Below the pieces are notes generated by a model that did no database searches, had not been told where the DNA came from, and saw only the letters and a program-made list of their open reading frames with translations. This document shows positions 52,148 through 60,407 of a DNA stretch of 64,000 bases, one piece after another (within the stretch, counting starts at the first letter, position 1; each line of letters opens with the position of its first letter). Origin of the DNA: JAHFUA01 sp963808725. GTDB lineage: Bacteria; Acidobacteriota; Terriglobia; Terriglobales; Acidobacteriaceae. The stretch covers positions 220,399 to 284,398 of the forward strand of contig CAWEGO010000004.1 in NCBI GenBank assembly GCA_963808725.1, read 5' to 3'. A program made the position numbers and the translations under genes.

Positions 52148-53140
52148 ATGAAACTTTCCGAGATCGCATCCGCCGTTCAGGCGCGGCTGGAAGGCGCCAA
52201 CGTGGAGATCACCGGCGTTGCCGGCATCGAGCAGGCCGGCGCCGGAGAACTGACGTTCGTGGCCAATCCCCGCTACGCCGGCGCGGCCAAGAGCACCAAG
52301 GCTTCGGCCGTGATCGTGGCCGAGCATTTTCCCGCGCTTGCGGCGCCGACGCTGCGCAGCGCCAACCCCTACCTGGCGTTCGCCCGAGCGCTGGAGCTTT
52401 TCTATCATCCACCGCGCTACGCGCCCGGCATCCACTCGACGGCGGTGGTCCACGACACCGCCCGCATCGGCCAGCACGCGCATATCGGCGCTTACGTGGT
52501 GGTCGATGAGAACGTCGAGATCGGTGAAGGCTGCGTCCTGCTGCCGCATGTAGTCATCTATCGCGGGGCGCGGATCGGCAGCAATTTCTTCGCGCACGCC
52601 CATGCCGTGGTGCGCGAATACTGCCGCCTGGGCGACAACGTCGTGCTCCAAAACGGGGCGGTGGTCGGTGGCGACGGCTTCGGATTTGCCAAGGATAATC
52701 AGGGCGCGTGGCATAAGATCGTGCAGTCCGGGCCGGCGGTGCTGGAGGACGACGTCGAGCTTCAGGCCAACGCCTGCGTGGACCGCGCCAGCGTGGGCGA
52801 GACTCGCGTCAAGCGCGGGGCCAAGATCGATAACCTGGTGCAGGTGGGACACGGCTCGACCGTGGGCGAAAACAGCCTGCTGTGCGCGCAGGTGGGATTG
52901 GCCGGGTCCACCGAGGTGGGCAAGAACGTGATCCTCGCCGGGCAGGTGGGGATCGCAGGGCACTGCCGCATCGGCGACGGCGTGGTGGCCACGGCCCAGA
53001 GCGGCATTCCCAATGATGTCGAGGATGGAAAGATGGTCAGCGGCTATCCTGCAATGGACAACCGGCAGTGGCTGCGCTGTGTGGCCGCATTCCAGCGGCT
53101 GCCGGAGATCGTGAAGGCGGTCCGCAGCCGCGTAAAATAG
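52148..53140 (+). CDS. lpxD: UDP-3-O-acylglucosamine N-acyltransferase
   Basis: A 330-residue enzyme adding the second acyl chain in lipid A synthesis. An N-terminal uridine-binding domain is followed by a left-handed beta helix of hexapeptide repeats (STAVVHDTARIGQHAHIGAY and onward) and the catalytic His region LVQVGHGSTVGEN. C-terminal alpha helix (WLRCVAAFQRLPEIVKAV). The start is ATG 52148; the frame reads through far upstream but lacks signals there. Presence implies a lipid A outer membrane. Confidence 0.92.
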   Translation: MKLSEIASAVQARLEGANVEITGVAGIEQAGAGELTFVANPRYAGAAKSTKASAVIVAEHFPALAAPTLRSANPYLAFARALELFYHPPRYAPGIHSTAVVHDTARIGQHAHIGAYVVVDENVEIGEGCVLLPHVVIYRGARIGSNFFAHAHAVVREYCRLGDNVVLQNGAVVGGDGFGFAKDNQGAWHKIVQSGPAVLEDDVELQANACVDRASVGETRVKRGAKIDNLVQVGHGSTVGENSLLCAQVGLAGSTEVGKNVILAGQVGIAGHCRIGDGVVATAQSGIPNDVEDGKMVSGYPAMDNRQWLRCVAAFQRLPEIVKAVRSRVK

Positions 53141-53148
53141 TACCGAGT

Positions 53149-53934
53149 ATGGCGGACGAAAAGCACGAGCCTAAATCCGAGGGCAAGCCTATCCGGGTGC
53201 TGCTGCTGGATGACTTGCCGGAGAACCTGCTGCTGCGCTCCACCATCCTGCGCAAGCATGGGTACGAATCCGTAACGGCGGCCTCGGTCGACGAAGCGGA
53301 GTCCAAGCTGGAGAATATCGACATCGCGGTGCTCGATTACCACCTCGGGCGAGGCAAGTTCGGCACCGAAGTGGCGGAGAGCCTGCGGCAGAAGCGGCCG
53401 CAGGTGCCGATCATCATTCTGTCGGCCACGCTGGAGCGCAGCTTCGGCGGCGTCGCCGACATGCACCTGCTCAAGGGCTACAGCTCGGTGGATGACCTGC
53501 TGGGAGCGCTGCGCAGCTTCGAAGCCAAGAAGCGCGGCAAACCGGTGGTGGTGGATTCCCGCGATTTCTACTACTCGCGCATCGGCATGGCCATGGGCGA
53601 CGATGTGGCGCTGGAGATCGTGGACGGCGAGGGTAACTGGCAGTACGTCAACGACACTTTCGCCGACATGTGCGAGCGCAAACGCGCCTGGTTCGTGGGC
53701 AAGAACCTGTTCGAACAGTTCCCGGAACTGGGTGACGGCTGGAAGGAAATCATCCGCAGCGTGGCCCGTACGCGCGAAACCTACGTCGAGCGCAGCCCGC
53801 GCGGCCTGCCTCACCTTCCCGCCAAGAATCCGCGCTGGGTGTGGAACGTGCTGCTGTTCCCGCTCAAGCTGCACGACGGGCAGGATGGCGTGGTGATGAG
53901 CGCGCGGGTGATTGAGAAGAAACCGAGCATTTAG
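53149..53934 (+). CDS. Response regulator with C-terminal PAS-like domain
   Basis: A 261-residue protein. Receiver domain with VLLLDDLP, the phospho-Asp in IAVLDYHLGRG and the Lys in HLLKGYSS. The C-terminal half (LEIVDGEGNWQYVNDTFADM and on) looks like a PAS sensor. A REC-PAS protein without a DNA-binding or enzymatic output probably works through a partner. It follows lpxD by 8 bp, suggesting envelope-linked signalling. Its stop codon opens a heptamer array. Confidence 0.82.
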   Translation: MADEKHEPKSEGKPIRVLLLDDLPENLLLRSTILRKHGYESVTAASVDEAESKLENIDIAVLDYHLGRGKFGTEVAESLRQKRPQVPIIILSATLERSFGGVADMHLLKGYSSVDDLLGALRSFEAKKRGKPVVVDSRDFYYSRIGMAMGDDVALEIVDGEGNWQYVNDTFADMCERKRAWFVGKNLFEQFPELGDGWKEIIRSVARTRETYVERSPRGLPHLPAKNPRWVWNVLLFPLKLHDGQDGVVMSARVIEKKPSI

Positions 53935-53965
53935 CAGTTGGCCTTTAGCTCTTAGCTTTGGTTGG
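53931..53965. repeat. Heptamer word array (TTAGCTY-type)
   Basis: Five 7-bp units in phase, most starting TTAG or TTGG, cover the stop codon of the receiver-PAS gene (TAG at 53932-53934). Less regular than the other arrays. Confidence 0.5.
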
Positions 53966-53996
53966 CCGGATCATAGCTGCAACGGAGTTTTTGAGT

Positions 53997-54124
53997 CTGT
54001 CATCCTTCGCGAGCCGAAGGCGAGCGGAGGATTATGGGGAGAACGCCTGCACCACCCGAACTGGCGGTGTTTGACTGCCATCTCAGATTCTCCCGCCTCG
54101 CATTGCTCGGCGGAAGAATGACAG
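53997..54124. repeat. Palindromic element with GTCATCC/GAATGAC ends
   Basis: Arms at 53997-54010 (CTGTCATCCTTCGC) and 54110-54124 (its near complement) form an imperfect inverted repeat. This is one of three repeats filling the 352-bp non-coding gap from 53935 to 54286; no gene is seen in that gap. Confidence 0.55.
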
Positions 54125-54206
54125 TGGACACTTATTTGTCTTCCCAGACACTCTGGAGCCGTGCCGCAGCGGTCTCCCTTTCATTTGTCATCCCGAGCGA
54201 GGATTC

Positions 54207-54286
54207 CCTCAGGGGCTAAGGCCCGCATCATTCGCGGCTCTGTGCGGCACGGCTGAAGCCGCGCCCTCCCAAAACCATTTATGAGA
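54207..54286. repeat. Dispersed repeat element, copy 2 (inverted)
   Basis: An inverted, single-unit copy of the element at 50261-50383, about 80 bp, sharing CCTCAGGGGCTAA, the ATGATGCGGGCC-like block, the GGCACGGCTG palindrome and CATTTATGAG. It ends 1 bp from the plsC stop codon, as copy 1 ends beside the transporter stop. Confidence 0.75.
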
Positions 54287-54993
54287 TCACTGATACTGCT
54301 CCGGCAGCCCGCCACGCATGCGGTCGCGCACGGCTTTGATCAAATCCTCCTGCGAAGGATACGCCGCCGGGTTGAGAGGCTCGTGGAAGATGAGGGTCGC
54401 CGTCCCCGGGTGAATTGCGAACTCGCCTTTCGGCCAGGATACTCGTGCGTACCCACGAGGGTGATGGGTGCGATGGGCACGCCGCTCTCCGTCGCCAGAT
54501 GGAACGGGCCTTTCTTGAACGGCAGCAGGCGACCGTCGGGCGAGCGCGTACCTTCGGGCCACACGGTCATGTTCACGCCCGAGCGCAACACTTCGGCGGC
54601 CAAGCGCAGGCTGGCAATGGCGGATTCGCGGTTCCGGCGGTCCACCGGAACCAGGCTGGCCAGGCGCATGGCCCAGCCCAGGATCGGAATCCGGAAGAGT
54701 TCTTTCTTTACCAGCACCGAGGTCCGCCGCGGCATGATCGGGATGACGATGGGTGGATCCAGGTTCGACACGTGATTGGACATAAAAATGTAGGTGCGGC
54801 TCCAGTCGAGCTTGTCCAATCCCACCACCTCGACCTTCACGCCCACCAACCGCACGCCGAACAGCGCCATCCCGACCGCCATGCGGTACAACAGATCGAC
54901 TCTGCCGCTGATGAAGGTCCAGGCAAAGCCGATGAGAGCGATGGGCACCGCCGCCACGCCCCAGAAGGCGAGCAGCGCCAGCGCGCGAAACAC
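54287..54993 (-). pseudogene. plsC: Lysophospholipid acyltransferase (PlsC), frameshifted
   Basis: A 1-acylglycerol-3-phosphate acyltransferase with the catalytic NHVSNLD motif, WPEGTRSPDG and ITLVGTHE. After THE the frame changes: the correct C terminus (WPKGEFAIHPGTATLIF) continues in another frame near 54438-54443. The switch equals one lost base (or two gained). With correction the protein is about 235 residues, normal for PlsC. It starts with GTG overlapping the M61 stop (TAGTG). A sequencing error or a recent mutation. Confidence 0.85.
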
Positions 54994-56831
54994 TATTTTG
55001 CCTCGGCGCGCATGGCGCCCTTGGGCGCGTCCCTGGGCGACTGATCGTCGGCGGTGAGCCAGGCGGCGCGGCGGGCGCGCTGGTCGGAGGTAAGCACCGG
55101 GACGCTGGTGATGGTGAACTCCTCCCGCTCCCGCGCGCCTAGCTTGAACTTGACGTCATGCTGGCCGTCGCGGCCGGCGACGCGCAGCTTCAGGCTCTCG
55201 CCTACGCGCATGGTGGCGAGGCGGTCGTCAAGGTTGCCCGCGAAGGGCTTGCCATTGACCAGCAGGATGACATCGCCCAAGGCCAGCCCCTGCTTTTGGG
55301 CTTCGCTGTCCGTGTCCACGGCCGCCACCACCGACGGTTCGTCGAAGTTGCGCACGGCAACGAATCCGGCGTAGGGCGCCACCGTCTTGCGCGGTGTCAG
55401 CTCCAGCCCCACGGTCCGCAGATAATCGTTGTAGGGCAAGGGCGCGGTGCCGGTCACACACGTATTGAAAAATTCCTTGAAGTCCTTGCCGGTGACCGCC
55501 TCCACCGCTTGGCGTACCCCGGCGGTCTCGGGGAAGAACTTGTGCTTCTGGGCGTAATTGCGGTTCATCCAGCGTAAAACGTCGCGCAGTGATTTCTGCC
55601 CGCCGGTCGCGTCGCGCACCGCCAGGTCGAGCAGCACGCCGATCAGTTCTCCTTTGTTGTAATACGAGATGCTGCGCTGCGGCAGGCCGTAGTCGGGATA
55701 CTTTTCCAGCCAGGTATCGACGCTTGCGTCTTCCACCGACTGGGTGAGGTGCGCAGGCCGCCGTTCGAGGGTTCCGATCTCGCGCTCCAGGAAGTGCAGC
55801 CAGCGGCTCTCGTCCAGCAGCGCGGCGCGCAGCAGGATGTAATCCGCCACCGTGCTGGTGACGCCTTCGCTGAACCACAGCGCCGTGGTGTACTGCTCGC
55901 GGGTGTAGTCGATGGGCTCCAGCGACTGCGGGCGGATGCGCTTGACGTTCCACAGGTGGAAGAATTCGTGCGCCGTGAGCGAGGCTAGCGCCACCGGATC
56001 GTACTTGGCGCCCTCGGCGTTCATCTCGATGACGGCGGCGTTAGCGTGCTCCATGCCGCCTCCGCCGTAGCCGCGGGAGAAATGGAAGATGAACAGGTAG
56101 TCGGTGAAGGGCCGGTCATCCATCCAGCCGGTTTCGTAGCGGACGATGGTGCGCACCATCTCGATCAGGCGGTTCATGTCATAGTCGCCCGTCGCCGCGT
56201 CCACTACGACGCGGTAGTTCGCCCCGCCCTCGGGAATAAAAGCCTGGGCGAAGGCGCCCATCTCCACCGGCGAATCCACCATCTCGTCATAGTTGCGGGC
56301 GAGGAACATGCCCGGACCGGGCGCGATCTCCGACCCTCCGGCCGGAGCCATGGGCGTGGCGATGAGCCAGTAGCTGGGCAGGCCGGTAAACGAGACGCGC
56401 ACCGGCGAGGCGCGGGCGTCGACCGCATACATCAAAATCTCGGCGAGATTGAAGAAGGCATGCTCCGGACTGTATTGCGCGCCGAAGGGCCCGGGCAGGT
56501 CGGCGACGATGTCGTAGTCGAAATCGGCCCCCTGCTGCGCGTGGGAAATCCGCCACGTGGTCTTGTCGAGCTTGCGCACCGCGAGCGCCGGGCCGGAGGG
56601 AGCGTGGCAGCTCACGCTCGCCACGTACTGGGCGAAGTCGCGTACCTGGTAGAGCGCGTTCCAGACCGGAAGCTGAAGGTCCCGCTCCGCGGCGCCCTCG
56701 GGTAGGTGTATCCGCACGTGCACTAAATGACGGCGCGCGTCGGCCAGCTTCACGGTGTACTCCACCGGGAAAGCGGCGAAGGCTGGGACTGAACCCAGCA
56801 ACAAAACCGCGATGAGAATTAGCCTGCGCAT
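54993..56831 (-). CDS. M61-family metallopeptidase with PDZ domain
   Basis: A 612-residue secreted protein: signal peptide (LILIAVLLLGSVPAFAA), a beta-rich N domain, the zinc motif HEFFHLWNVKRIRP at 288-292 and onward with Glu in LWFSEGVTSTVADY, and a C-terminal PDZ (ALGDVILLVNGKPFAG). M61 glycyl aminopeptidases cleave N-terminal residues. ATG 56831 overlaps the Mpl stop by one base (TGATG). Confidence 0.9.
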   Translation of the reverse strand: MRRLILIAVLLLGSVPAFAAFPVEYTVKLADARRHLVHVRIHLPEGAAERDLQLPVWNALYQVRDFAQYVASVSCHAPSGPALAVRKLDKTTWRISHAQQGADFDYDIVADLPGPFGAQYSPEHAFFNLAEILMYAVDARASPVRVSFTGLPSYWLIATPMAPAGGSEIAPGPGMFLARNYDEMVDSPVEMGAFAQAFIPEGGANYRVVVDAATGDYDMNRLIEMVRTIVRYETGWMDDRPFTDYLFIFHFSRGYGGGGMEHANAAVIEMNAEGAKYDPVALASLTAHEFFHLWNVKRIRPQSLEPIDYTREQYTTALWFSEGVTSTVADYILLRAALLDESRWLHFLEREIGTLERRPAHLTQSVEDASVDTWLEKYPDYGLPQRSISYYNKGELIGVLLDLAVRDATGGQKSLRDVLRWMNRNYAQKHKFFPETAGVRQAVEAVTGKDFKEFFNTCVTGTAPLPYNDYLRTVGLELTPRKTVAPYAGFVAVRNFDEPSVVAAVDTDSEAQKQGLALGDVILLVNGKPFAGNLDDRLATMRVGESLKLRVAGRDGQHDVKFKLGAREREEFTITSVPVLTSDQRARRAAWLTADDQSPRDAPKGAMRAEAK

Positions 56832-58258
56832 CACGCGCGCGATGAAACCTCGTTTCGGGAGTTCAGCCGCTGGGGAAGCTTATCGTAAATGCCGCCGAAA
56901 CCGCCGTTGGAAAGGATGGCGACCACGTCACCGCTGCGCAGTTCGGAGGCGATGGCGGCCACGATGGCGTCGGCATCCGCCATCTCGCGCGCGGGCTTGC
57001 CGACGCGCACCAGCCCATCCACGATCGCACCCACGGAAAGCCGCTGCGCTTCCGGGATGGCGTCGGCGCGATACACGCTGGCGACAATCACCTGGTCGGC
57101 GAGCGCCAGGCTCTCGATCAGTTCACCCTCGAAGATTTTGCGGCGCAGCGTGTTGGAGCGCGGCTCGAACAGCACCCACAGGCGCCGTCCGGGATAAGCG
57201 GTGCGCAGCGCCCGCAGCGTGCCGGCAATGGCCGTGGGGTGGTGCGCGAAGTCGTCAATGATGGTGATGCCATTCACCTCGGCCTTCACCTCCAGGCGGC
57301 GCTTCACGCTCTTGAAAGTAACCAGCGCCGAGTAGATGGTCTCGGGAGCGATGCCGTAGCCGGACGCCATCGCCGCCGCCGCGGTGGCGTTGAGCACGTT
57401 GTAGTCGCCGGCGAGCGCGAACTCGAAGTCGGCCCAGCGCTGGCCGCCGTGGAAAACCGCCCAAGTGGTCCGTCCGGGCTCGAAGCGGATTTCGCGAATC
57501 TGCCAGTCGGCGCGCGCGCTGAATCCGTAGCGCTCGACCCGGCAGAACGCGTGCGCGATGCATTCGTCCACGTTCGGGCTGCCATCCCAGGCGACCAGCA
57601 GCCCGCGGCGCGGCACCAGGTTCACCAGACGCTTGAAAGCGGTCTTCACCGCTTCCAGATCGGGATAGATATCGGCGTGGTCGAACTCGACCGAGGTGAG
57701 TATCGCCGCGTCGGGCATGTAGTGCAGAAACTTGGGACCTTTGTCGAAGAAGGCCGTGTCGTACTCATCGCCTTCGATGATGAAGTGCTTGCCCTGGCGC
57801 ACGGCGAAGCTGGAGTTGAAGTTCTCCGCGATGCCTCCGATCAGGAAGGAAGGCTTGAGGCCAGCAGTTTCGAAGATCCACGCCAGCATCGACGTGGTGG
57901 TGGTTTTGCCGTGGGTACCGGCCACCACGATGGGCTCGCGTCCGCGCAGGAAGTACTCCTGCAAGACCTGCGGCAGCGAACGCATGAGGATGCGCTCGTC
58001 GAGCACGTACTCCAGCTCGGGGTTGCCGCGCGAAATGGCGTTGCCTACCACCACCAAGTCAGGACGAGGCTTGAGGTTAGCCTCGGCATAGGGCTCGGCG
58101 ATCGGGATGCTGTGCGCGGCCAGAAAATCCGACATGGGAGGATACGCGGCCGCATCGGAGCCGGTCACGCGGAAGCCGCGCTGTTTCAGCATCCCCGCAA
58201 GCGAGGCCATCGCGGTGCCGCAAACGCCGATCAGATGGACGTGCTGTTGTTCTGGCAT
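56831..58258 (-). CDS. mpl: UDP-MurNAc:L-Ala-gamma-D-Glu-meso-DAP ligase
   Basis: A 475-residue Mur-type ligase. N-terminal VCGTAMASLAGMLKQRG and SDAAAYPPMSD, the ATP-binding GTHGKTTTTSML, and ITIIDDFAHHPTAIAGT near the C terminus. Mpl reloads the recycled tripeptide onto UDP-MurNAc in wall recycling, rather than adding a single amino acid as MurC does. It sits between ldcA and the M61 gene, which supports the recycling role. Confidence 0.92.
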   Translation of the reverse strand: MPEQQHVHLIGVCGTAMASLAGMLKQRGFRVTGSDAAAYPPMSDFLAAHSIPIAEPYAEANLKPRPDLVVVGNAISRGNPELEYVLDERILMRSLPQVLQEYFLRGREPIVVAGTHGKTTTTSMLAWIFETAGLKPSFLIGGIAENFNSSFAVRQGKHFIIEGDEYDTAFFDKGPKFLHYMPDAAILTSVEFDHADIYPDLEAVKTAFKRLVNLVPRRGLLVAWDGSPNVDECIAHAFCRVERYGFSARADWQIREIRFEPGRTTWAVFHGGQRWADFEFALAGDYNVLNATAAAAMASGYGIAPETIYSALVTFKSVKRRLEVKAEVNGITIIDDFAHHPTAIAGTLRALRTAYPGRRLWVLFEPRSNTLRRKIFEGELIESLALADQVIVASVYRADAIPEAQRLSVGAIVDGLVRVGKPAREMADADAIVAAIASELRSGDVVAILSNGGFGGIYDKLPQRLNSRNEVSSRA

Positions 58259-58264
58259 GATCTC

Positions 58265-59227
58265 TCAGTCGTGAGTTGCAAGTCGTGAGTCGTAAGCGGC
58301 GGTGCGCGCCGAGACCGCCGCTTCCAGAATCTCTAGGCGCGGCGTGTCCTCCACCGTCAGCTTGGCGCGGACGCCCAGCGGCAGCGTGATGTTGGCGCGC
58401 GTGACGTGCCCCGAGCGCAGCCCGAAGGCAACCGGGACTCCGAGGTCACCGACCACGCGCATGATGGCCTCCTGCAGCGTGTAGGGCTGGTCGGCGGACT
58501 GGCGGCAATCCAGCATCTCGCCAAAGACGAGGCCGCGCACGCCTTCCAGCTTGCCCGCCAGCTTCAAGTGCATGAGCATGCGGTCCACCTGGTAGGGTTT
58601 GGCATTAACGTCTTCAAGAAACAGAATTGTGCCGCCGGTCTTGATCTCGTAGGGCGTGCCCAATGATTCCACCAGCAGCGAGAGGCAGCCGCCGTAGAGA
58701 ATGCCTTCCGCCGCGCCGCGCACCAGCGGCTCCATGTCGCCGGTGATCTGCCATGGCTCGGCAGAGGTGGTTGCCGCCGACCACGACGCCACGTCCACGC
58801 CGTCGGGCGTGGCAAAAGCCTTTTCGACCATCGGACCATGAAAGCTGACCAGACCGGCGGAATCCAGGAACCAGGTCAGTAGCGTGGTCACGTCGCTGCA
58901 TCCGACAAAGATCTTGGGATGGGCGGCGATCGTGGCGATGTTCACCCGCTCCAGCAGGTAATTGCAGCCGTAGCCGCCGCGCGCGCACAGCACCGCCCGC
59001 ACCTCGTCGCGCTCGAACATCTCTTCCAGTTCGCGTGCGCGGCGCTCGGCCGAGCCGGCGAAGTACAGGTCGCGGTCGAAGATGGGGTCGAGATAGAACG
59101 GCCGGTATCCCATCTGGCGCAGCCGCTCGCAGCCAGCGAGAAAGCGCTCGCGGTTGAAGCCGCTGGCGGGCGCGATGATGCCGACGGTGTCGCCGGGGTG
59201 CAAGGCCGGCGGGATGAGGCGCTTCAC
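58265..59227 (-). CDS. ldcA: LD-carboxypeptidase (peptidase S66)
   Basis: A 320-residue cytoplasmic enzyme removing D-Ala from recycled tetrapeptide. PALHPGDTVGIIAPASG starts the fold; ARGGYGCNYLL carries the region before the catalytic Ser, FVGCSDVT is near it, and LVFGEMLDC and GLRSGHVTRANITLPLG hold the Glu and His of the triad. GTG 59227 is preferred; the frame could extend to GTG 59299, but that lies inside a MITE arm. The last codons are encoded by a heptamer array. Works with Mpl and DapF. Confidence 0.9.
   Translation of the reverse strand: MKRLIPPALHPGDTVGIIAPASGFNRERFLAGCERLRQMGYRPFYLDPIFDRDLYFAGSAERRARELEEMFERDEVRAVLCARGGYGCNYLLERVNIATIAAHPKIFVGCSDVTTLLTWFLDSAGLVSFHGPMVEKAFATPDGVDVASWSAATTSAEPWQITGDMEPLVRGAAEGILYGGCLSLLVESLGTPYEIKTGGTILFLEDVNAKPYQVDRMLMHLKLAGKLEGVRGLVFGEMLDCRQSADQPYTLQEAIMRVVGDLGVPVAFGLRSGHVTRANITLPLGVRAKLTVEDTPRLEILEAAVSARTAAYDSRLATHD
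58268..58295. repeat. Heptamer word array (GTCGTGA-type) forming the ldcA C-terminal codons
   Basis: Four 7-bp units immediately precede (on the minus strand) the ldcA stop codon and are translated as the last nine or so residues (YDSRLATHD). Confidence 0.75.
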
Positions 59228-59247
59228 GTTTCGCGTTTCACGTTTCA
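59227..59247. repeat. Heptamer word array (CGTTTCA-type) at the ldcA start
   Basis: Three 7-bp units (CGTTTCG, CGTTTCA, CGTTTCA) end on the GTG start codon of ldcA. With the array at 58268-58295 this brackets the gene. Confidence 0.75.
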
Positions 59248-59284
59248 AGAGAAGACCGTAGAAGTCCGAGGCTGCGTCAGATCC

Positions 59285-59577
59285 TTCGTGCGAGATCACG
59301 TGTCAGGGCACGAGTTTACTCGTGCCGTCACGGTCACTCTAAGAATGTCATCCCGAGCGAAGCGCGAGGCGAGCTGGCGAGCGGAGCGCGAGTCGAGGGA
59401 TCTTGGTGCTGGGTTTGGAGGTCATATCTTCTACCTTTCCCTAAAGTTGCGCCAGAGAACACCAAGATTCCTCACCTCGCCCTCACTCGCAAAACTCGCT
59501 CGGCTCGGAATGACAATACAACAAGGCTCCCTCTTGGCACGACCGAAGTCGTGCCCTGACACGTGATCTCGCACGAA
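59285..59577. mobile_element. MITE-like element with perfect 29-bp terminal inverted repeats
   Basis: Exact 29-bp complementary ends at 59285-59313 and 59549-59577 enclose a non-coding interior of 235 bp. Within the interior are GTCATCCCGAGCG (left) and CGGCTCGGAATGAC (right) and a GGGATCTTGGT/CCAAGATTCC pair, giving a nested inverted repeat. Short palindromes (ACGAGTTTACTCGT at the left) lie at the arm edges. It fills the 372-bp gap between dapF and ldcA. Confidence 0.8.
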
Positions 59578-59599
59578 CCAGTGTTCTTCCCCAAGCATC

Positions 59600-60382
59600 T
59601 TAAACGAAAAACTCGCCGCGACCGACGAGTTGCGCCGGCCCGCGCAGGAACACAGTCCCATTCCAGCGCACGGTCTGCGCGCCACCTGGGGCTTGAACCA
59701 CCACCGGCGACATCGCCTTCCTGCTGAAAACCGAGGCCACGGCGGCGGCGCAGGAACCGGTCCCGGAAGAACTGGTTTCGCCCACCCCGCGCTCGAAGAA
59801 ACGCACCTCAATTTCGTTGCTATTTCTTATGCGAACCAGCTCAACATTAATCCCATACTTGAAGTCATGATGCTTCCCGATCTCGGCCGCCTCCGCCTGC
59901 CAGCCGGGGGCAAAATCCTCGACAAAAACCACGAGGTGCGGATTGCCCACCGACACCGGCACGCCGCGTACTTCACGGAAGGCGAGCTTGATGGAGAACT
60001 CGTCGCCGACCTGCGGTTCTCCCATGTCGGTTTCGAACTCGAACTCGTTGCCGCGACGGTCGAACAGGGTGCAGGTTTTCAAGCCGGCGCCGGTGCGGAC
60101 CACGATCTTCTGCTTGTCGTGCTCAACTGCCCACCAGGCGGCGACACAGCGCGTGCCGTTGCCCGAGATTTCCGCCTCGGAGCCGTCGGCATTGAGCAGG
60201 CGGGCGCGCACGTCGGCATCGGGGGCAGGGAAGAGCCACTCCACGCCATCGGCGCCGATGCCGCGGTGGCGGTCGCAGATGCGGCGGGTGAATCCGGCGA
60301 GATCGCCGGGGGCATGCATGCCGTCGATCAGCAGGAAGTCGTTGCCGCAGGCGGCGGCCTTCACGAAGGGAACAGCCGTCAT
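59600..60382 (-). CDS. dapF: Diaminopimelate epimerase, with altered second catalytic position
   Basis: A 260-residue protein making meso-DAP from LL-DAP. The N-terminal KAAACGNDFLLIDG, RGIGADGV and GNGTRCVAAW (Cys79, first catalytic thiol) are conserved. In ERGVGETSSSGTGSCAAAV the position of the second catalytic Cys (canonical TxACGTGA) is Ser206, with a Cys five residues later (Cys211). Start ATG 60382 is chosen since upstream frame is not conserved. Wall-synthesis partner of mpl and ldcA. Confidence 0.85.
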   Translation of the reverse strand: MTAVPFVKAAACGNDFLLIDGMHAPGDLAGFTRRICDRHRGIGADGVEWLFPAPDADVRARLLNADGSEAEISGNGTRCVAAWWAVEHDKQKIVVRTGAGLKTCTLFDRRGNEFEFETDMGEPQVGDEFSIKLAFREVRGVPVSVGNPHLVVFVEDFAPGWQAEAAEIGKHHDFKYGINVELVRIRNSNEIEVRFFERGVGETSSSGTGSCAAAVASVFSRKAMSPVVVQAPGGAQTVRWNGTVFLRGPAQLVGRGEFFV

Positions 60383-60407
60383 TTTGGCTGGATTGTAACT
60401 CGCCGGC

